DNA of 34,526 bases from Sphingomonadales bacterium. Its GTDB lineage: Bacteria > Pseudomonadota > Alphaproteobacteria > Sphingomonadales > Sphingomonadaceae. The notes under the pieces are model-generated. The model saw only the letters and a program-made list of their open reading frames with translations, was not told where the DNA came from and ran no database searches. The position numbers were made by a program, and so were the translations under genes. This document shows positions 8,314-16,857 of the stretch, in pieces. Where the stretch lies: positions 1 through 34,526 of the forward strand of contig JAAFIB010000007.1 in NCBI GenBank assembly GCA_013297725.1, given 5' to 3'. Within the stretch, counting starts at the first letter, position 1. The number at the start of each line of letters is the position of its first letter.

Positions 8314-9928
8314 CCGCGTCCTCCTTTTGAACTTCCGCACCTTCGGCATCTGGTTCGTCTTCGAACCAATGCGCGCGCGCGGCCATGATAATCTCGTTGC
8401 CCTGTTCTTCGTTCAGGCCATAAACCGCCAAGATGCCGGGCTTGTCCTCGGCACGGTTGGTGCGGCGGGTATTGTCACTGCGGCGCTGCTCAGTGCGGGC
8501 TTTCTGGATCAGCTCGTCAGTGGCCAAATCGGCCAGATCGTCAAGCGTCAAGATGCCAGCCTTACCCAAAGTAACCAGCATCGCCTCGGTCAGATGTGGC
8601 AGTTCACCCAAGGCATCCTCGACGCCAAGTTCACGGCGAGCGCTGCGTGATGCTTCTTCCTTACGCTCCAACGCTTCGGTTGCGCGGCTTTGCAGTTCTT
8701 GCGCGATATCATCGTCAAGACCTTCGATCCCGGCGATTTCTTCGATCGCCACATAGGCAACTTCTTCCAGCTCGCTAAAGCCTTCGGCAACCAGCAACTG
8801 TGCCAGCGTCTCATCGACGTCCAGTTCCTGCTGGAACATTTCAGACCGCTCAACGAATTCTTTCTGACGCTTCTCGCTCGATTCTGCCTCGGTCATGATG
8901 TCGATCGCGCGACCGGTCAATTGGCTAGCGAGACGGACATTTTGTCCGCGGCGGCCGATGGCAAGGCTTAGCTGATCGTCTGGCACAACAACTTCGATGC
9001 GCGCTTCGTCTTCATCAAGAACAACGCGGCTAACGGTTGCCGGCTGCAATGCGTTGACGATGAACGTTGCTGCATCTTCGGACCAAGGAATAATGTCGAT
9101 TTTTTCGCCCTGCATTTCCTGCACGACAGCCTGAACACGGCTGCCCTTCATACCGACGCATGCGCCGACAGGGTCAATCGAGCTATCATAGCTGATCACG
9201 CCGATCTTGGCGCGGCTGCCCGGATCGCGAGCAGCAGCTTTGATCTCGATGATACCGTCGTAAATTTCGGGTACTTCCTGAGCAAACAGCTTTTTCATGA
9301 AGTCTGGATGCGCGCGGCTAAGCAAAATTTGCGGGCCGCGGTTTTCGCGTACGACTTTCAGGATCAGCGCACGGACACGGTCGCCATTGCGAACCACTTC
9401 GCGGGGGATTTGCTGATCGCGGCGAATAACGCCCTCTGCACGGCCCAGATCAACAACGACATGGCCAAATTCAACTGACTTAACAACGCCGGTGATAATC
9501 TCACCCGCACGGTCTTTAAACTCGCCGTACTGGCGCTCACGCTCTGCATCACGAACCTTTTGAAAGATTACCTGCTTTGCAGACTGCGCATCGATGCGGC
9601 CCAGATCAACCGGAGGTAGCGGATCAACGATAAAGTCGCCAACAGTCGCACCCTTTTGCAGCTTTTCAGCCTGTTTCAGATCGACCTGTTTGAAATAATC
9701 CTCAACCTCTTCGACAACCTCAACAACGCGCCACAAGCGAAGATCGCCGGTCTGCGTGTCGAGTTTCGCACGAATATCGTTTTCCGCGCCATAACGGGCA
9801 CGGGCCGCGCGCTGGATCGCTTCTTCAAGCGCCTCTACAACAATCGACTTATCGATCATTTTTTCGGTGGCGACCGCGTTAGCAATAGCTAGCAATTCGG
9901 CTTTATTCGCGGCGATGGGAGTTGCCAT
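8291..9928 (-). CDS. nusA: Transcription termination/antitermination factor NusA
   Basis: NusA binds RNA polymerase and modulates pausing, termination and antitermination. The 545-residue protein has the N-terminal RNA-polymerase-binding domain (1-130), an S1 domain beginning near residue 135 (GEIITGVVKSVEFGHVVVDLG), and two KH domains (PVGACVGMKGSRVQAV and LSLAIGRRGQNVRLASQLTG). Two C-terminal helical repeats follow (ETLAQLLVAEGFSELEEVAYV and LTEAMLVTLGKAGILTLDDLADL), then an acidic tail. It starts three bases after the rimP stop, and its own 3' end contains the ylxR ribosome binding site. Confidence 0.98.
   Translation of the reverse strand: MATPIAANKAELLAIANAVATEKMIDKSIVVEALEEAIQRAARARYGAENDIRAKLDTQTGDLRLWRVVEVVEEVEDYFKQVDLKQAEKLQKGATVGDFIVDPLPPVDLGRIDAQSAKQVIFQKVRDAERERQYGEFKDRAGEIITGVVKSVEFGHVVVDLGRAEGVIRRDQQIPREVVRNGDRVRALILKVVRENRGPQILLSRAHPDFMKKLFAQEVPEIYDGIIEIKAAARDPGSRAKIGVISYDSSIDPVGACVGMKGSRVQAVVQEMQGEKIDIIPWSEDAATFIVNALQPATVSRVVLDEDEARIEVVVPDDQLSLAIGRRGQNVRLASQLTGRAIDIMTEAESSEKRQKEFVERSEMFQQELDVDETLAQLLVAEGFSELEEVAYVAIEEIAGIEGLDDDIAQELQSRATEALERKEEASRSARRELGVEDALGELPHLTEAMLVTLGKAGILTLDDLADLATDELIQKARTEQRRSDNTRRTNRAEDKPGILAVYGLNEEQGNEIIMAARAHWFEDEPDAEGAEVQKEDAVEADASQ
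8313..8326 (-). promoter_or_regulatory. Strong ribosome binding site pointing to a TTG start for ylxR
   Basis: On the minus strand the order is AAGGAGG (8326-8320), six bases ACGCGG, then TTG (8313-8311). The whole site is inside the nusA 3' end. It matches the anti-Shine-Dalgarno consensus over seven bases, at the best spacing for TTG rather than for the ATG three codons later. Confidence 0.65.
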
Positions 9929-9931
9929 GGC

Positions 9932-10492
9932 TCAATCTTCCTGTTCGTGTTCGGGGTTATGTTCGTCGATTTCGTCGACCCCAGCGCTGTTGAGCGGCGC
10001 AGTCGACGCAATCAGCCTGTCTGTCAAGACAAGCTTAGCGGAAATGATGGCGGAAAAGGGAATAGAGTGCCGGACGTCAGAGGCATCAATTATTGCGATA
10101 TTGCCATCGGCGTCATGACCATCCAGATTTCCGCGGAAACGTTTTTGGCCATTAATCGGTTCGCCAATTTCGACTTTGCCTTCTTGCCCTGCCCAATCGG
10201 CATAGTCTTTCAGGCGGGTCAGCGGACGGTCGATGCCGGGCGAGCTAACCTGTAGGCAGTAATTTTCCTCAATCGGATCAAGCTCGTCGAACCGGTCAGA
10301 TACGCGGCGCGACAGGCTACCGCATTCGTCAGCCGACAGCTGGCGTGTATCGGACCGTTCCGCCATAATCTGCAGCGTCGGCAGATCCGATCCATCAATG
10401 CCTTGCGGAAACCACGCAACGCGCACCAGATCAAACCCGAGTGTTGCGGCTTCAGGGGCAATAATCGCTGTCAGTGCTTCTAGATTTGGCAT
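9932..10492 (-). CDS. rimP: Ribosome maturation factor RimP
   Basis: RimP is needed for maturation of the 30S subunit. From ATG at 10492 the protein is 186 residues and starts MPNLEALTAIIAPEAATLGFDLVRVAW, the usual beginning of the family. The signature LDPIEENYCLQVSSPGIDRPL follows near the middle. An in-frame upstream ATG at 10591 would add 33 residues unlike any RimP, so it was not chosen. The ribosome binding site is weak (GGAAA). This is the first gene of the nusA-infB operon, so the promoter should lie in 10493-10675; I could not pick out a convincing -35/-10 pair there. Confidence 0.95.
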   Translation of the reverse strand: MPNLEALTAIIAPEAATLGFDLVRVAWFPQGIDGSDLPTLQIMAERSDTRQLSADECGSLSRRVSDRFDELDPIEENYCLQVSSPGIDRPLTRLKDYADWAGQEGKVEIGEPINGQKRFRGNLDGHDADGNIAIIDASDVRHSIPFSAIISAKLVLTDRLIASTAPLNSAGVDEIDEHNPEHEQED

Positions 10493-10675
10493 GCGTTTCC
10501 GTAATTCATAGTAACAATGCGAATGACCGATTGCGCCGGCCCCGTTTGGCGCCAGCCCTTCAGTGTTTTGCAATGTCGGGATAAAGTTCATTTAGTCGCA
10601 GCACGATTCGAATGCAAGCCTCTTGAAACTAGCAGCAATGGTCCGCATTTAACCTGCAGCAAATGGAGAGCCCGC

Positions 10676-11809
10676 ATGTTCCGTAAAACGCTTTTGATTA
10701 CCGCAGCTTTAGTCGCATCAGCCTGTAGCCCATCGTCTGTTAATGCTGGCGCGGAAACAAATGGCGACAAACCGTTTGCAATCACCGAAATCGCCACTTT
10801 CAATGAACCATGGGCAATGACGTTTCTGCCTGATTCCAATCAGGCGCTGATCACCGAAAAATCTGGCAAGCTGATGCTTTGGGAATCAGACGGCCCTGTG
10901 GTCGAAGTCAAAGGCGTCCCTAAAGTCGCCTATGGCGGACAAGGCGGATTGGGCGACGTCATTTTGCATCCTGACTTTGCCAATAACCAGACGATTTATC
11001 TAAGCTATGCAGAGGCGGGGGACGGCGGTTTTGGCGCCGCCGTCGCAACGGCAAAACTTGATAGCGCCAATGCTGTGCCAACGCTGACAGATGTGAAAGT
11101 TATCTGGCGGCAATTTCCAAAGGTTGATGGCAAAGGGCATTACGGCCACCGCCTTACCTTTTCTCCCGATGGCAAATATCTGTTTATCGCATCGGGTGAA
11201 CGCCAGAAATTCGATCCTGCGCAGGATATGAATAGCAATCTGGGCAAAGTGCTGCGCCTGTTCCCCGATGGTAGCGTGCCAACCGACAACCCATTTTACG
11301 ATGCAGCCAATCCGGTCAAATCACAGATATGGTCACTGGGCCATCGCAATCCGCTCGGCATCAGCTTTGATAACAAAGGCCAGTTGTGGAACCAAGAAAT
11401 GGGCCCGCGTCACGGCGACGAGCTAAACCTAGTCAAACGCAGCGCCAATTATGGCTATCCAAAAGTATCGAACGGCGAACACTATGATGGCAGGGACATT
11501 CCCGATCATAAGGCAGGCGACGGGTTTGAGCCACCAAAAGCGTTTTGGGTTCCAGCCATCTCGCCAGCCGGGCTGATGTTCTATGACGGCGCAATGTTCC
11601 CCAAATGGCAGGGATCGATGTTCATCGGTGGCCTTGGCGGAGAGTCGCTGGTCCGCGTAAAGATTGACGGCGAAACCGCAACAAAGGCCGATCATTGGGA
11701 TATGGGCACACGCATCCGCGAAGTCGAACAAGGGCCAGACGGGGCTGTCTGGTTACTAGAGGATGGCGACAAGGGTCGTTTGCTAAAGCTGACGCCGAAA
11801 GCCAAATAA
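10676..11809 (+). CDS. PQQ-dependent aldose sugar dehydrogenase-like lipoprotein (GSDH family)
   Basis: The 377-residue protein belongs to the soluble glucose/aldose sugar dehydrogenase family, which folds as a six-bladed beta-propeller and oxidises sugars with PQQ in the periplasm. Supporting motifs are HYGHRL (155-160, with the proposed catalytic His), GHRNPLG (222-228) and EMGPRHGDELN (241-251). The ATG at 10676 was chosen for GGAG eight bases upstream and a signal sequence (MFRKTLLITAALVASAC) whose Cys17 could be lipidated. No PQQ biosynthesis genes are in the window, so the cofactor supply is unknown. It is divergent from rimP and convergent with the DUF1499 gene, with nine bases between their stops. 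The exact substrate cannot be read from the sequence. Confidence 0.88.
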   Translation: MFRKTLLITAALVASACSPSSVNAGAETNGDKPFAITEIATFNEPWAMTFLPDSNQALITEKSGKLMLWESDGPVVEVKGVPKVAYGGQGGLGDVILHPDFANNQTIYLSYAEAGDGGFGAAVATAKLDSANAVPTLTDVKVIWRQFPKVDGKGHYGHRLTFSPDGKYLFIASGERQKFDPAQDMNSNLGKVLRLFPDGSVPTDNPFYDAANPVKSQIWSLGHRNPLGISFDNKGQLWNQEMGPRHGDELNLVKRSANYGYPKVSNGEHYDGRDIPDHKAGDGFEPPKAFWVPAISPAGLMFYDGAMFPKWQGSMFIGGLGGESLVRVKIDGETATKADHWDMGTRIREVEQGPDGAVWLLEDGDKGRLLKLTPKAK

Positions 11810-11818
11810 GCCCCCCGC

Positions 11819-12691
11819 TTAGCCGCCCGTCACGGTCCCTGATAGATCCGCAAGAAAAGCCCGAACACGCTTTGCGTTCACACCAATGTCGCTAACGCCC
11901 ATACGGCTTACTGAACGCATATCGACGACGCTGCCGGTGCCATCCTCGGTTGGCTTTACGCGCAACACCACATCGTCCTTAAAGCGGAAGAACGTCGAAG
12001 TCGCGGTTGCCTCAAGCCGGCCCTGGACAGGATCTGATACCGCAACCTGCCAACCTCTGACCTTGGCAAGTCGATCAGCCTTAGAGATCACATCCACAAC
12101 CGGCATGTTGATACGAACCGTCCGGATATCCCCATATTCGCCGCGATGGATAACTTCCCAGCGTTGTTGCGGTGACATGCCCTTCATATTTGCATCGTCT
12201 GCACCTGGAATTGCATCCCAATTGTCTTTGCGCAATGCCAGCATCTGAAATTGCGGGGGATCGGCAAGATCGGTTGAGATGTCATGGATAGCGGGCACAG
12301 TGAATGCAGGAATAGCAACGCTTGCTAGCCAGCTGATCATACCAACGCCAACGGCCATACCGATCCAGCGGCGCATCTTTGGCGCGACTATACCTTTTTT
12401 GCGATTTCGCGCACCAACGCCTGCTCCAATAGCAATGGCAAGCACGGCCAAAACCAACGCGGCAGCAAGGCCTAGAAAACCTTGGCTGAAATGCCAAAAT
12501 CCCCACGCAGCCCCTAACGCGCCGATCAAAGCCACTGCTGGTGATGCAAGCCCCAGCCACAAAACCGATGTTCCGCTCCAATCAGAAGCTTTGACTATTA
12601 CAGCCTGTTCTGCTGCTGTTTCTGTCACCGGATCGACTGTCGCTTGCGCAGTTTCGGTTTCGTTTGGTGTGCTTGATGTTTCGTCGGACAT
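11819..12691 (-). CDS. DUF1499 domain membrane protein
   Basis: The protein is 290 residues from ATG 12691, which is preceded by GAGGAGG at five bases. After a Thr/Glu-rich cytoplasmic N-terminus there are three predicted membrane segments: near LWLGLASPAVALIGALGAAW, LGLAAALVLAVLAIAIGAGV and WIGMAVGVGMISWLASVAIP. The C-terminal DUF1499 domain follows, starting around HDISTDLADPPQFQML and including MPVVDVISKADRLAKVRGW and STFFRFKDDVVLRVKP. The domain probably faces the periplasm. Function is unknown. The gene is divergent from the MFS operon, separated by 98 bases, and convergent with the sugar dehydrogenase gene. Confidence 0.85.
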   Translation of the reverse strand: MSDETSSTPNETETAQATVDPVTETAAEQAVIVKASDWSGTSVLWLGLASPAVALIGALGAAWGFWHFSQGFLGLAAALVLAVLAIAIGAGVGARNRKKGIVAPKMRRWIGMAVGVGMISWLASVAIPAFTVPAIHDISTDLADPPQFQMLALRKDNWDAIPGADDANMKGMSPQQRWEVIHRGEYGDIRTVRINMPVVDVISKADRLAKVRGWQVAVSDPVQGRLEATATSTFFRFKDDVVLRVKPTEDGTGSVVDMRSVSRMGVSDIGVNAKRVRAFLADLSGTVTGG

Positions 12692-12741
12692 ATATGCCTC
12701 CTCGCCCCGTTGTGACGGGCTTAGCGCAACCGGGCCGGACT

Positions 12742-12770
12742 TTGCAATAAACATGGACAAAGCTTTATAC
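12742..12770 (+). promoter_or_regulatory. Possible sigma-70-type promoter for the MFS-cca operon
   Basis: TTGCAA at 12742-12747 is followed, after 17 bases, by TTATAC at 12765-12770 (TATACC with 18). Both resemble the housekeeping consensus. Transcription would begin only about 10 bases before the ATG at 12790. That favours either a near-leaderless message or the second ATG at 12808. It is based on similarity alone. Confidence 0.35.
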
Positions 12771-12789
12771 CGCTGACAATGCCGCCAGC

Positions 12790-14034
12790 ATGACGGTAGC
12801 CACAACCATGGACCCAACAGCAAAGAAGCGCGCGAGCAGATTTATCCTGCTGACGGTGCTGATCTATGCGATGGGTTTTGGCATTATCATGCCGGTTTTG
12901 CCTGACCTGATCCGGCATTTGGCAAATGTAGATGCTGCCGAAGCTGCGCGCATTGGTGCATGGATTGGTGCGACTTACGGGCTGTTTTCAGTGTTGTTCA
13001 TGCCGATGGTTGGCAATCTGGGGGACAGGTTCGGCCGTCGTCCTATTTTCCTGGTGTCGCTTTTTGCCTTTGGTGCAGATTTCCTATTGATGGGTCTTGC
13101 TCCGTCAATTGGCTGGCTGTTTTTAGGCCGTGCGCTTGCTGGAGGACTTGGCGCGGTATTTGGTCCTGCCAATGCGGCGATGGCCGATATGTCGACGCCA
13201 GAGGATCGCGCATCCAGCTTTGGCAAAGTTGGCGCAGCATTTGGATTGGGCTTTATACTTGGCCCCGTCCTTGGCGGATTTCTGGGCGAATTCGGACCGC
13301 GCATCCCGTTTTTTGTCGCGGGCGGACTTGCTGTAGCCAATGGCATTTATGGCTGGTTCGTGTTTCCCGAAACCATGGCCAAGGAACAACAGCGCCCCTT
13401 TGAATGGCGACGCGCCAACCCCTTGGGAGCATTTGCCTCGCTTCGCCGGATCGACGGCATCATCCCGATTGCGTTCATCTATTTCCTGTGGGGCATTGCC
13501 GGTAACGTTTATCCGTCCAGCTGGTCGTTCTTTGCACCTATCCAATATGGCTGGGATAGCCGCATGGTTGGCATCTCCTTGGGCATAGTCGGCGTATCGA
13601 TGGTGGTATTCCAAGCCTTTGTCATGCGTCCGGTAATTGCTCGATTTGGTGAGCGCAACACCGCCTATATCGGCATGGCCAGCGGGATATTCGGTTATCT
13701 CTGCGTCGCATTTATTCCCTATGGCGGCGTTATTCTGGCGTTGCTGTTGGTAAACGGGTTTTCCGGATTGGGGCCGCCGTCGCTTAACGCCCTGATGTCC
13801 AAACGGACACCGCCGTCGCAACAGGGGGAATTGCAGGGGCTGATCGGCAGCCTGTCGGCACTGGCGTTGATGCTTGCGCAGTTTACGTTCAACTTCACAC
13901 TCGCTGCATTCACCGAGACAGGCGCAGCAATCCGCTTTCCCGGCGCACCCTTTTTGGTCGCAGCCGGTATCGCCGCCACAGCCTTTCTGGCGTTATTACT
14001 GCTGCCAAAGGCGGACAAAACAACACATGACTGA
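12790..14034 (+). CDS. MFS drug:H+ antiporter, TetA-like
   Basis: The 414-residue protein has twelve predicted membrane segments and begins [28 protein letters not shown], as in the TCR/Tet subfamily of drug:H+ antiporters. MFS motif A appears as [13 protein letters not shown] (residues 75-87), and [26 protein letters not shown] is the Tet-like loop. A second possible start is ATG 12808; neither has a good ribosome binding site. It heads an operon in which every following gene overlaps its predecessor. Related chromosomal proteins in sphingomonads are annotated as tetracycline-resistance-like, but the real substrate cannot be inferred from the sequence, and housekeeping neighbours argue against an acquired resistance gene. 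Confidence 0.88.
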   Translation: MTVATTMDPTAKKRASRFILLTVLIYAMGFGIIMPVLPDLIRHLANVDAAEAARIGAWIGATYGLFSVLFMPMVGNLGDRFGRRPIFLVSLFAFGADFLLMGLAPSIGWLFLGRALAGGLGAVFGPANAAMADMSTPEDRASSFGKVGAAFGLGFILGPVLGGFLGEFGPRIPFFVAGGLAVANGIYGWFVFPETMAKEQQRPFEWRRANPLGAFASLRRIDGIIPIAFIYFLWGIAGNVYPSSWSFFAPIQYGWDSRMVGISLGIVGVSMVVFQAFVMRPVIARFGERNTAYIGMASGIFGYLCVAFIPYGGVILALLLVNGFSGLGPPSLNALMSKRTPPSQQGELQGLIGSLSALALMLAQFTFNFTLAAFTETGAAIRFPGAPFLVAAGIAATAFLALLLLPKADKTTHD

Positions 14035-14518
14035 AATGGTTCCGCTGCACGTTGCCCCGCCAGCCGCAATAGAGGCGTTACTCGATGCCGCTTTCGGGCA
14101 GGATCGCCATCAAAAGACAGCTTACCGCCTGCGAAGCGGCAGCCAGCCTATCGAGAAGTTGTCCTTTGCGTTGCTGCAAGATCAGCAACCAATCGCGTGC
14201 ATCCAATGCTGGGCTGTTGGCATTGGACCTGCGCGACTGCTACTTGTCGGCCCAGTCGCGGTACATCCTGACCGCCAGAACGAAGGGCATGGTAGCCGCC
14301 TTATGACGCAAATGTTGTCCAAAGCTCAGGAGATCGGCGATCCCCCCATGGTGATGATCGGCGATGCCGAATATTACGGACGCTTTGGCTTTAGCGCGGC
14401 TGCGACCGCTGGTTGGGAAATGCCCGGCCCGTGGGAGCGGCATAGGCTGTTGGCACGCAACCCCGCCGGTCATGCACTACCCGCAACAGGCATGCTGGAG
14501 CGCGCCGATGCCCTATGA
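14027..14518 (+). CDS. GNAT family N-acetyltransferase
   Basis: The protein is 163 residues. The ATG at 14027 overlaps the MFS stop by eight bases, implying translational coupling. The acetyl-CoA-binding motif A is visible as LLVGPVAVHPDRQNEGHGSRLM (residues 72-93, with Gly87 and Gly89 in the pyrophosphate-binding turn). The later MVMIGDAEYYGRFGFSAA and PGPWERHRLLARN segments resemble the YhbS-type (COG3153) subgroup. The acceptor substrate is unknown. It sits between the transporter and a DUF1285 gene in an operon leading to cca. Confidence 0.88.
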   Translation: MTEMVPLHVAPPAAIEALLDAAFGQDRHQKTAYRLRSGSQPIEKLSFALLQDQQPIACIQCWAVGIGPARLLLVGPVAVHPDRQNEGHGSRLMTQMLSKAQEIGDPPMVMIGDAEYYGRFGFSAAATAGWEMPGPWERHRLLARNPAGHALPATGMLERADAL

Positions 14519-15059
14519 TCCGCCCCCTGAACTGGCATCGCTTGGCCTAGGCGAGATCGCCAAACTCGTCGCAGAGCGCAAATTGCCGCCGGTCAATGAA
14601 TGGCACCCCGAAAAATCTGGCGATAGCGAAATGCGAATTGCAGCGGATGGGCGCTGGTTTCATCAAGGCGGTGAAATTCGGCGCCCCGCCATGGTCCGCG
14701 CGTTTTCGAGCCTGCTGCGTTGCGACAATGACGGCAGTTTTTGGCTGGTCACACCACATGAAAAACTGTCCATTATCGTCGAGGATGCTCCGTTTATTGC
14801 GGTGGAATTACGCAACGAGGGCGGAGGCAAACAGCGCGTATTGGCGTTTCGTTTGAACAGCGATGATCTCGTCATTGCAGGTGCTGAACACGCACTGGAG
14901 TTTCGCCCCCTGCCCTATCTTCATGTCCGCGACGGTCTGTGGGCGAAGCTTGCCCGGCCAGTCTATTACGAATTGGCCGAACTGGCGCTGGCCGAAAACA
15001 ACACCCCGCTTGGTCTTTACAGCAGCGACGCTTTCTTTCCTATCGAGGATGGCGGATGA
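14508..15059 (+). CDS. DUF1285 domain protein
   Basis: The protein is 183 residues from ATG 14508, overlapping the acetyltransferase gene by 11 bases and the NUDIX gene by four. Segments such as MRIAADGRWFHQGGEIRRPAMVRAFSSLLRCDNDGSFWLVTPHEK, followed by IIVEDAPFIAVEL and DGLWAKLARPVYYELAELA, match the DUF1285 family. That family is small, soluble and of unknown biochemical role, and is commonly located next to nudix and cca genes in alphaproteobacteria. No signal peptide or membrane segment is seen. Confidence 0.88.
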   Translation: MPYDPPPELASLGLGEIAKLVAERKLPPVNEWHPEKSGDSEMRIAADGRWFHQGGEIRRPAMVRAFSSLLRCDNDGSFWLVTPHEKLSIIVEDAPFIAVELRNEGGGKQRVLAFRLNSDDLVIAGAEHALEFRPLPYLHVRDGLWAKLARPVYYELAELALAENNTPLGLYSSDAFFPIEDGG

Positions 15060-15634
15060 CGTGGCGTGACACCATTATCGCAGCACTACATCCGGATAGA
15101 AGCGTCGAAATCGAAGATGAAAGTTATCTCGAAATTGAACGTGAATACCGCGAAGCTGCGGTCTTGATCCCTATTACAGATCGCACGGAACCCGGCGTTA
15201 TCCTGACGCAACGACCGGATTGGCTGCGCAGCCATGCAGGGCAAGTTGCCTTTCCGGGCGGAAAGATTGACGCGGCCGATTCAGATGCCGTTGCTGCAGC
15301 TTTGCGGGAAGCAGAGGAAGAACTCGCTTTGCCGCGCGAGCATGTCGATGTGCTGGGCGAAGCAGACATTTATCTGACCGGCAGCGGATATCGCATAGCG
15401 CCGGTGGTCGGTATCATTCCGCCCGATTTGCCATTGATCGCCAATCCCGATGAAGTATCGGACTGGTTCGAGGTGCCACTCTCATTCTTGCTCGACCCAG
15501 TTAATCTGGAACGGCGGCAGGGAATATGGCAGGGTCAAAATCGCCATTATTATGATATGAATTGGCAAGGACGAAGGATTTGGGGCGTGACGGCAGGGAT
15601 CATAGCCAATCTTGCACGAAGGATTAGCGGATGA
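15056..15634 (+). CDS. NUDIX hydrolase, CoA pyrophosphatase type (NudL-like)
   Basis: The 192-residue protein starts at ATG 15056 in an ATGA overlap with the preceding stop. It has LTQRPDWLRSHAGQVAFPGGK (residues 50-70), the UPF0035/NudL signature, leading into a Nudix box ending REAEEELAL (84-92), whose glutamates bind the metal. NudL-type enzymes cleave CoA and its derivatives to phosphopantetheine and 3',5'-ADP. The end of this gene overlaps cca by four bases (ATGA), so the pair is translationally coupled. Confidence 0.92.
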   Translation: MTWRDTIIAALHPDRSVEIEDESYLEIEREYREAAVLIPITDRTEPGVILTQRPDWLRSHAGQVAFPGGKIDAADSDAVAAALREAEEELALPREHVDVLGEADIYLTGSGYRIAPVVGIIPPDLPLIANPDEVSDWFEVPLSFLLDPVNLERRQGIWQGQNRHYYDMNWQGRRIWGVTAGIIANLARRISG

Positions 15635-16857
15635 GGCCGGCAGCGCTGATCAATACACCTTGGTGGAATTCTGCAGAACTAAAAGCCGTGATCAGCGCAC
15701 TGAGCAACGGCGCTGAGAAACCCCGCATTGTTGGCGGCGCTGTGCGCGATGGCCTGCTTGGTTTGCCTGTATCCGATATCGATCTTGCCACAACACTGAC
15801 GCCCGATGCCGTCATCCGCAATCTTGAAGCGGCCCGTATCAAGGCTGTTCCAACTGGCATTGACCATGGCACGATAACGGCTGTTTCGTCTGGCAAGACA
15901 TTTGAGATTACGACGCTACGCCGCGATGTTTCAACTGATGGGCGACGGGCAACTGTCGCATTTTCAACTGATTGGCACGAAGATGCAGCGCGGCGTGATT
16001 TCACAATCAATGCGCTGTATGCCGATCCTGACACCGGCGAAGTTTTTGACTATTTCGGGGGCGTTGAAGATCTGAATACAGGTGTCGTCCGTTTTATCGG
16101 CGATGCCGCGGCGCGCATCGCAGAGGATCATCTGCGCATCCTGCGTTATTTCCGTTTCTATGCCCGTTTCGGCAAATCAGCACCTAATCTCGAAGCAATA
16201 ACCGCATGCGAAGCTGCTGCAAAAAGCTTGATGGCTTTGTCGCGTGAACGGATTGCGGACGAGATCATGAAGCTGCTAGTTTTGCCTGATCCTGTCAAAG
16301 CTGTGCGACTGATGGTAACGCACAATATATTTGCTGCTTTCATGCCCGAAATTGCATCCGATGCTATGGGCCGTTTGGGACGCCTTTTGGACCGCGAACG
16401 CAAAGCGGATGTCGAACCAAAGGCCGGACGCCGACTTAATGCATTACTGCCTGACGACCGCAACGTTATTGAACAAGTTGCAGCACGGCTGAAAATGTCA
16501 AACAAAGCCCGCGTCGAACTTTCAGAGCGCGCCAGTGTGCTACATCCCGGAAGCGAAGCAGCCAAAGCCCTAGGCTATAAACGCGGCGTTGCGACAGCGA
16601 CTGATATATTCCTATTGCATGGAGCCGATGATGATTGGCAGCGGGGCGTTGACCTATTGCGAAATTGGAGCCTGCCGGTCTTTCCAATCAAGGGCGGAGA
16701 GTTGGTTGCGCGCGGACTTCCCGAAGGGCCTCTGGTCGCAGAAACGATGAAAATAGTGGAACAGATTTGGATTGATGAAGGCTTTCCCGCCGATATGCGC
16801 GCGGCAGCTATCGCCGATCAATCCGTTGCCAAGATACTGTCTGCCAAAAACGAATAG
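15631..16857 (+). CDS. cca: CCA-adding tRNA nucleotidyltransferase, class II
   Basis: Cca adds or repairs the 3'-CCA end of tRNAs. The 408-residue protein has the poly(A) polymerase/CCA head domain: RIVGGAVRDGLLG (residues 32-44), the metal-binding pair DID (Asp49, Asp51), RRDFTINALY (121-130), and the DHLRILRYFRFYARFG segment. The C-terminal region lacks an HD phosphohydrolase motif as far as I can see. It is the last gene of the MFS-GNAT-DUF1285-NUDIX operon, and its last 40 bases overlap the end of the convergent EAL gene. Confidence 0.95.
   Translation: MRPAALINTPWWNSAELKAVISALSNGAEKPRIVGGAVRDGLLGLPVSDIDLATTLTPDAVIRNLEAARIKAVPTGIDHGTITAVSSGKTFEITTLRRDVSTDGRRATVAFSTDWHEDAARRDFTINALYADPDTGEVFDYFGGVEDLNTGVVRFIGDAAARIAEDHLRILRYFRFYARFGKSAPNLEAITACEAAAKSLMALSRERIADEIMKLLVLPDPVKAVRLMVTHNIFAAFMPEIASDAMGRLGRLLDRERKADVEPKAGRRLNALLPDDRNVIEQVAARLKMSNKARVELSERASVLHPGSEAAKALGYKRGVATATDIFLLHGADDDWQRGVDLLRNWSLPVFPIKGGELVARGLPEGPLVAETMKIVEQIWIDEGFPADMRAAAIADQSVAKILSAKNE

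Noticed and set aside
10493-10675. A tRNA gene upstream of rimP, as seen in some relatives
   Set aside because: No cloverleaf arms or T-loop could be put together in this 183-base divergent intergenic region on either strand; nothing else definite was seen in it.
12790-14034. The TetA-like transporter as an acquired tetracycline resistance gene
   Set aside because: It is embedded in a tightly overlapped housekeeping operon with ordinary composition and has no tetR-like regulator beside it.
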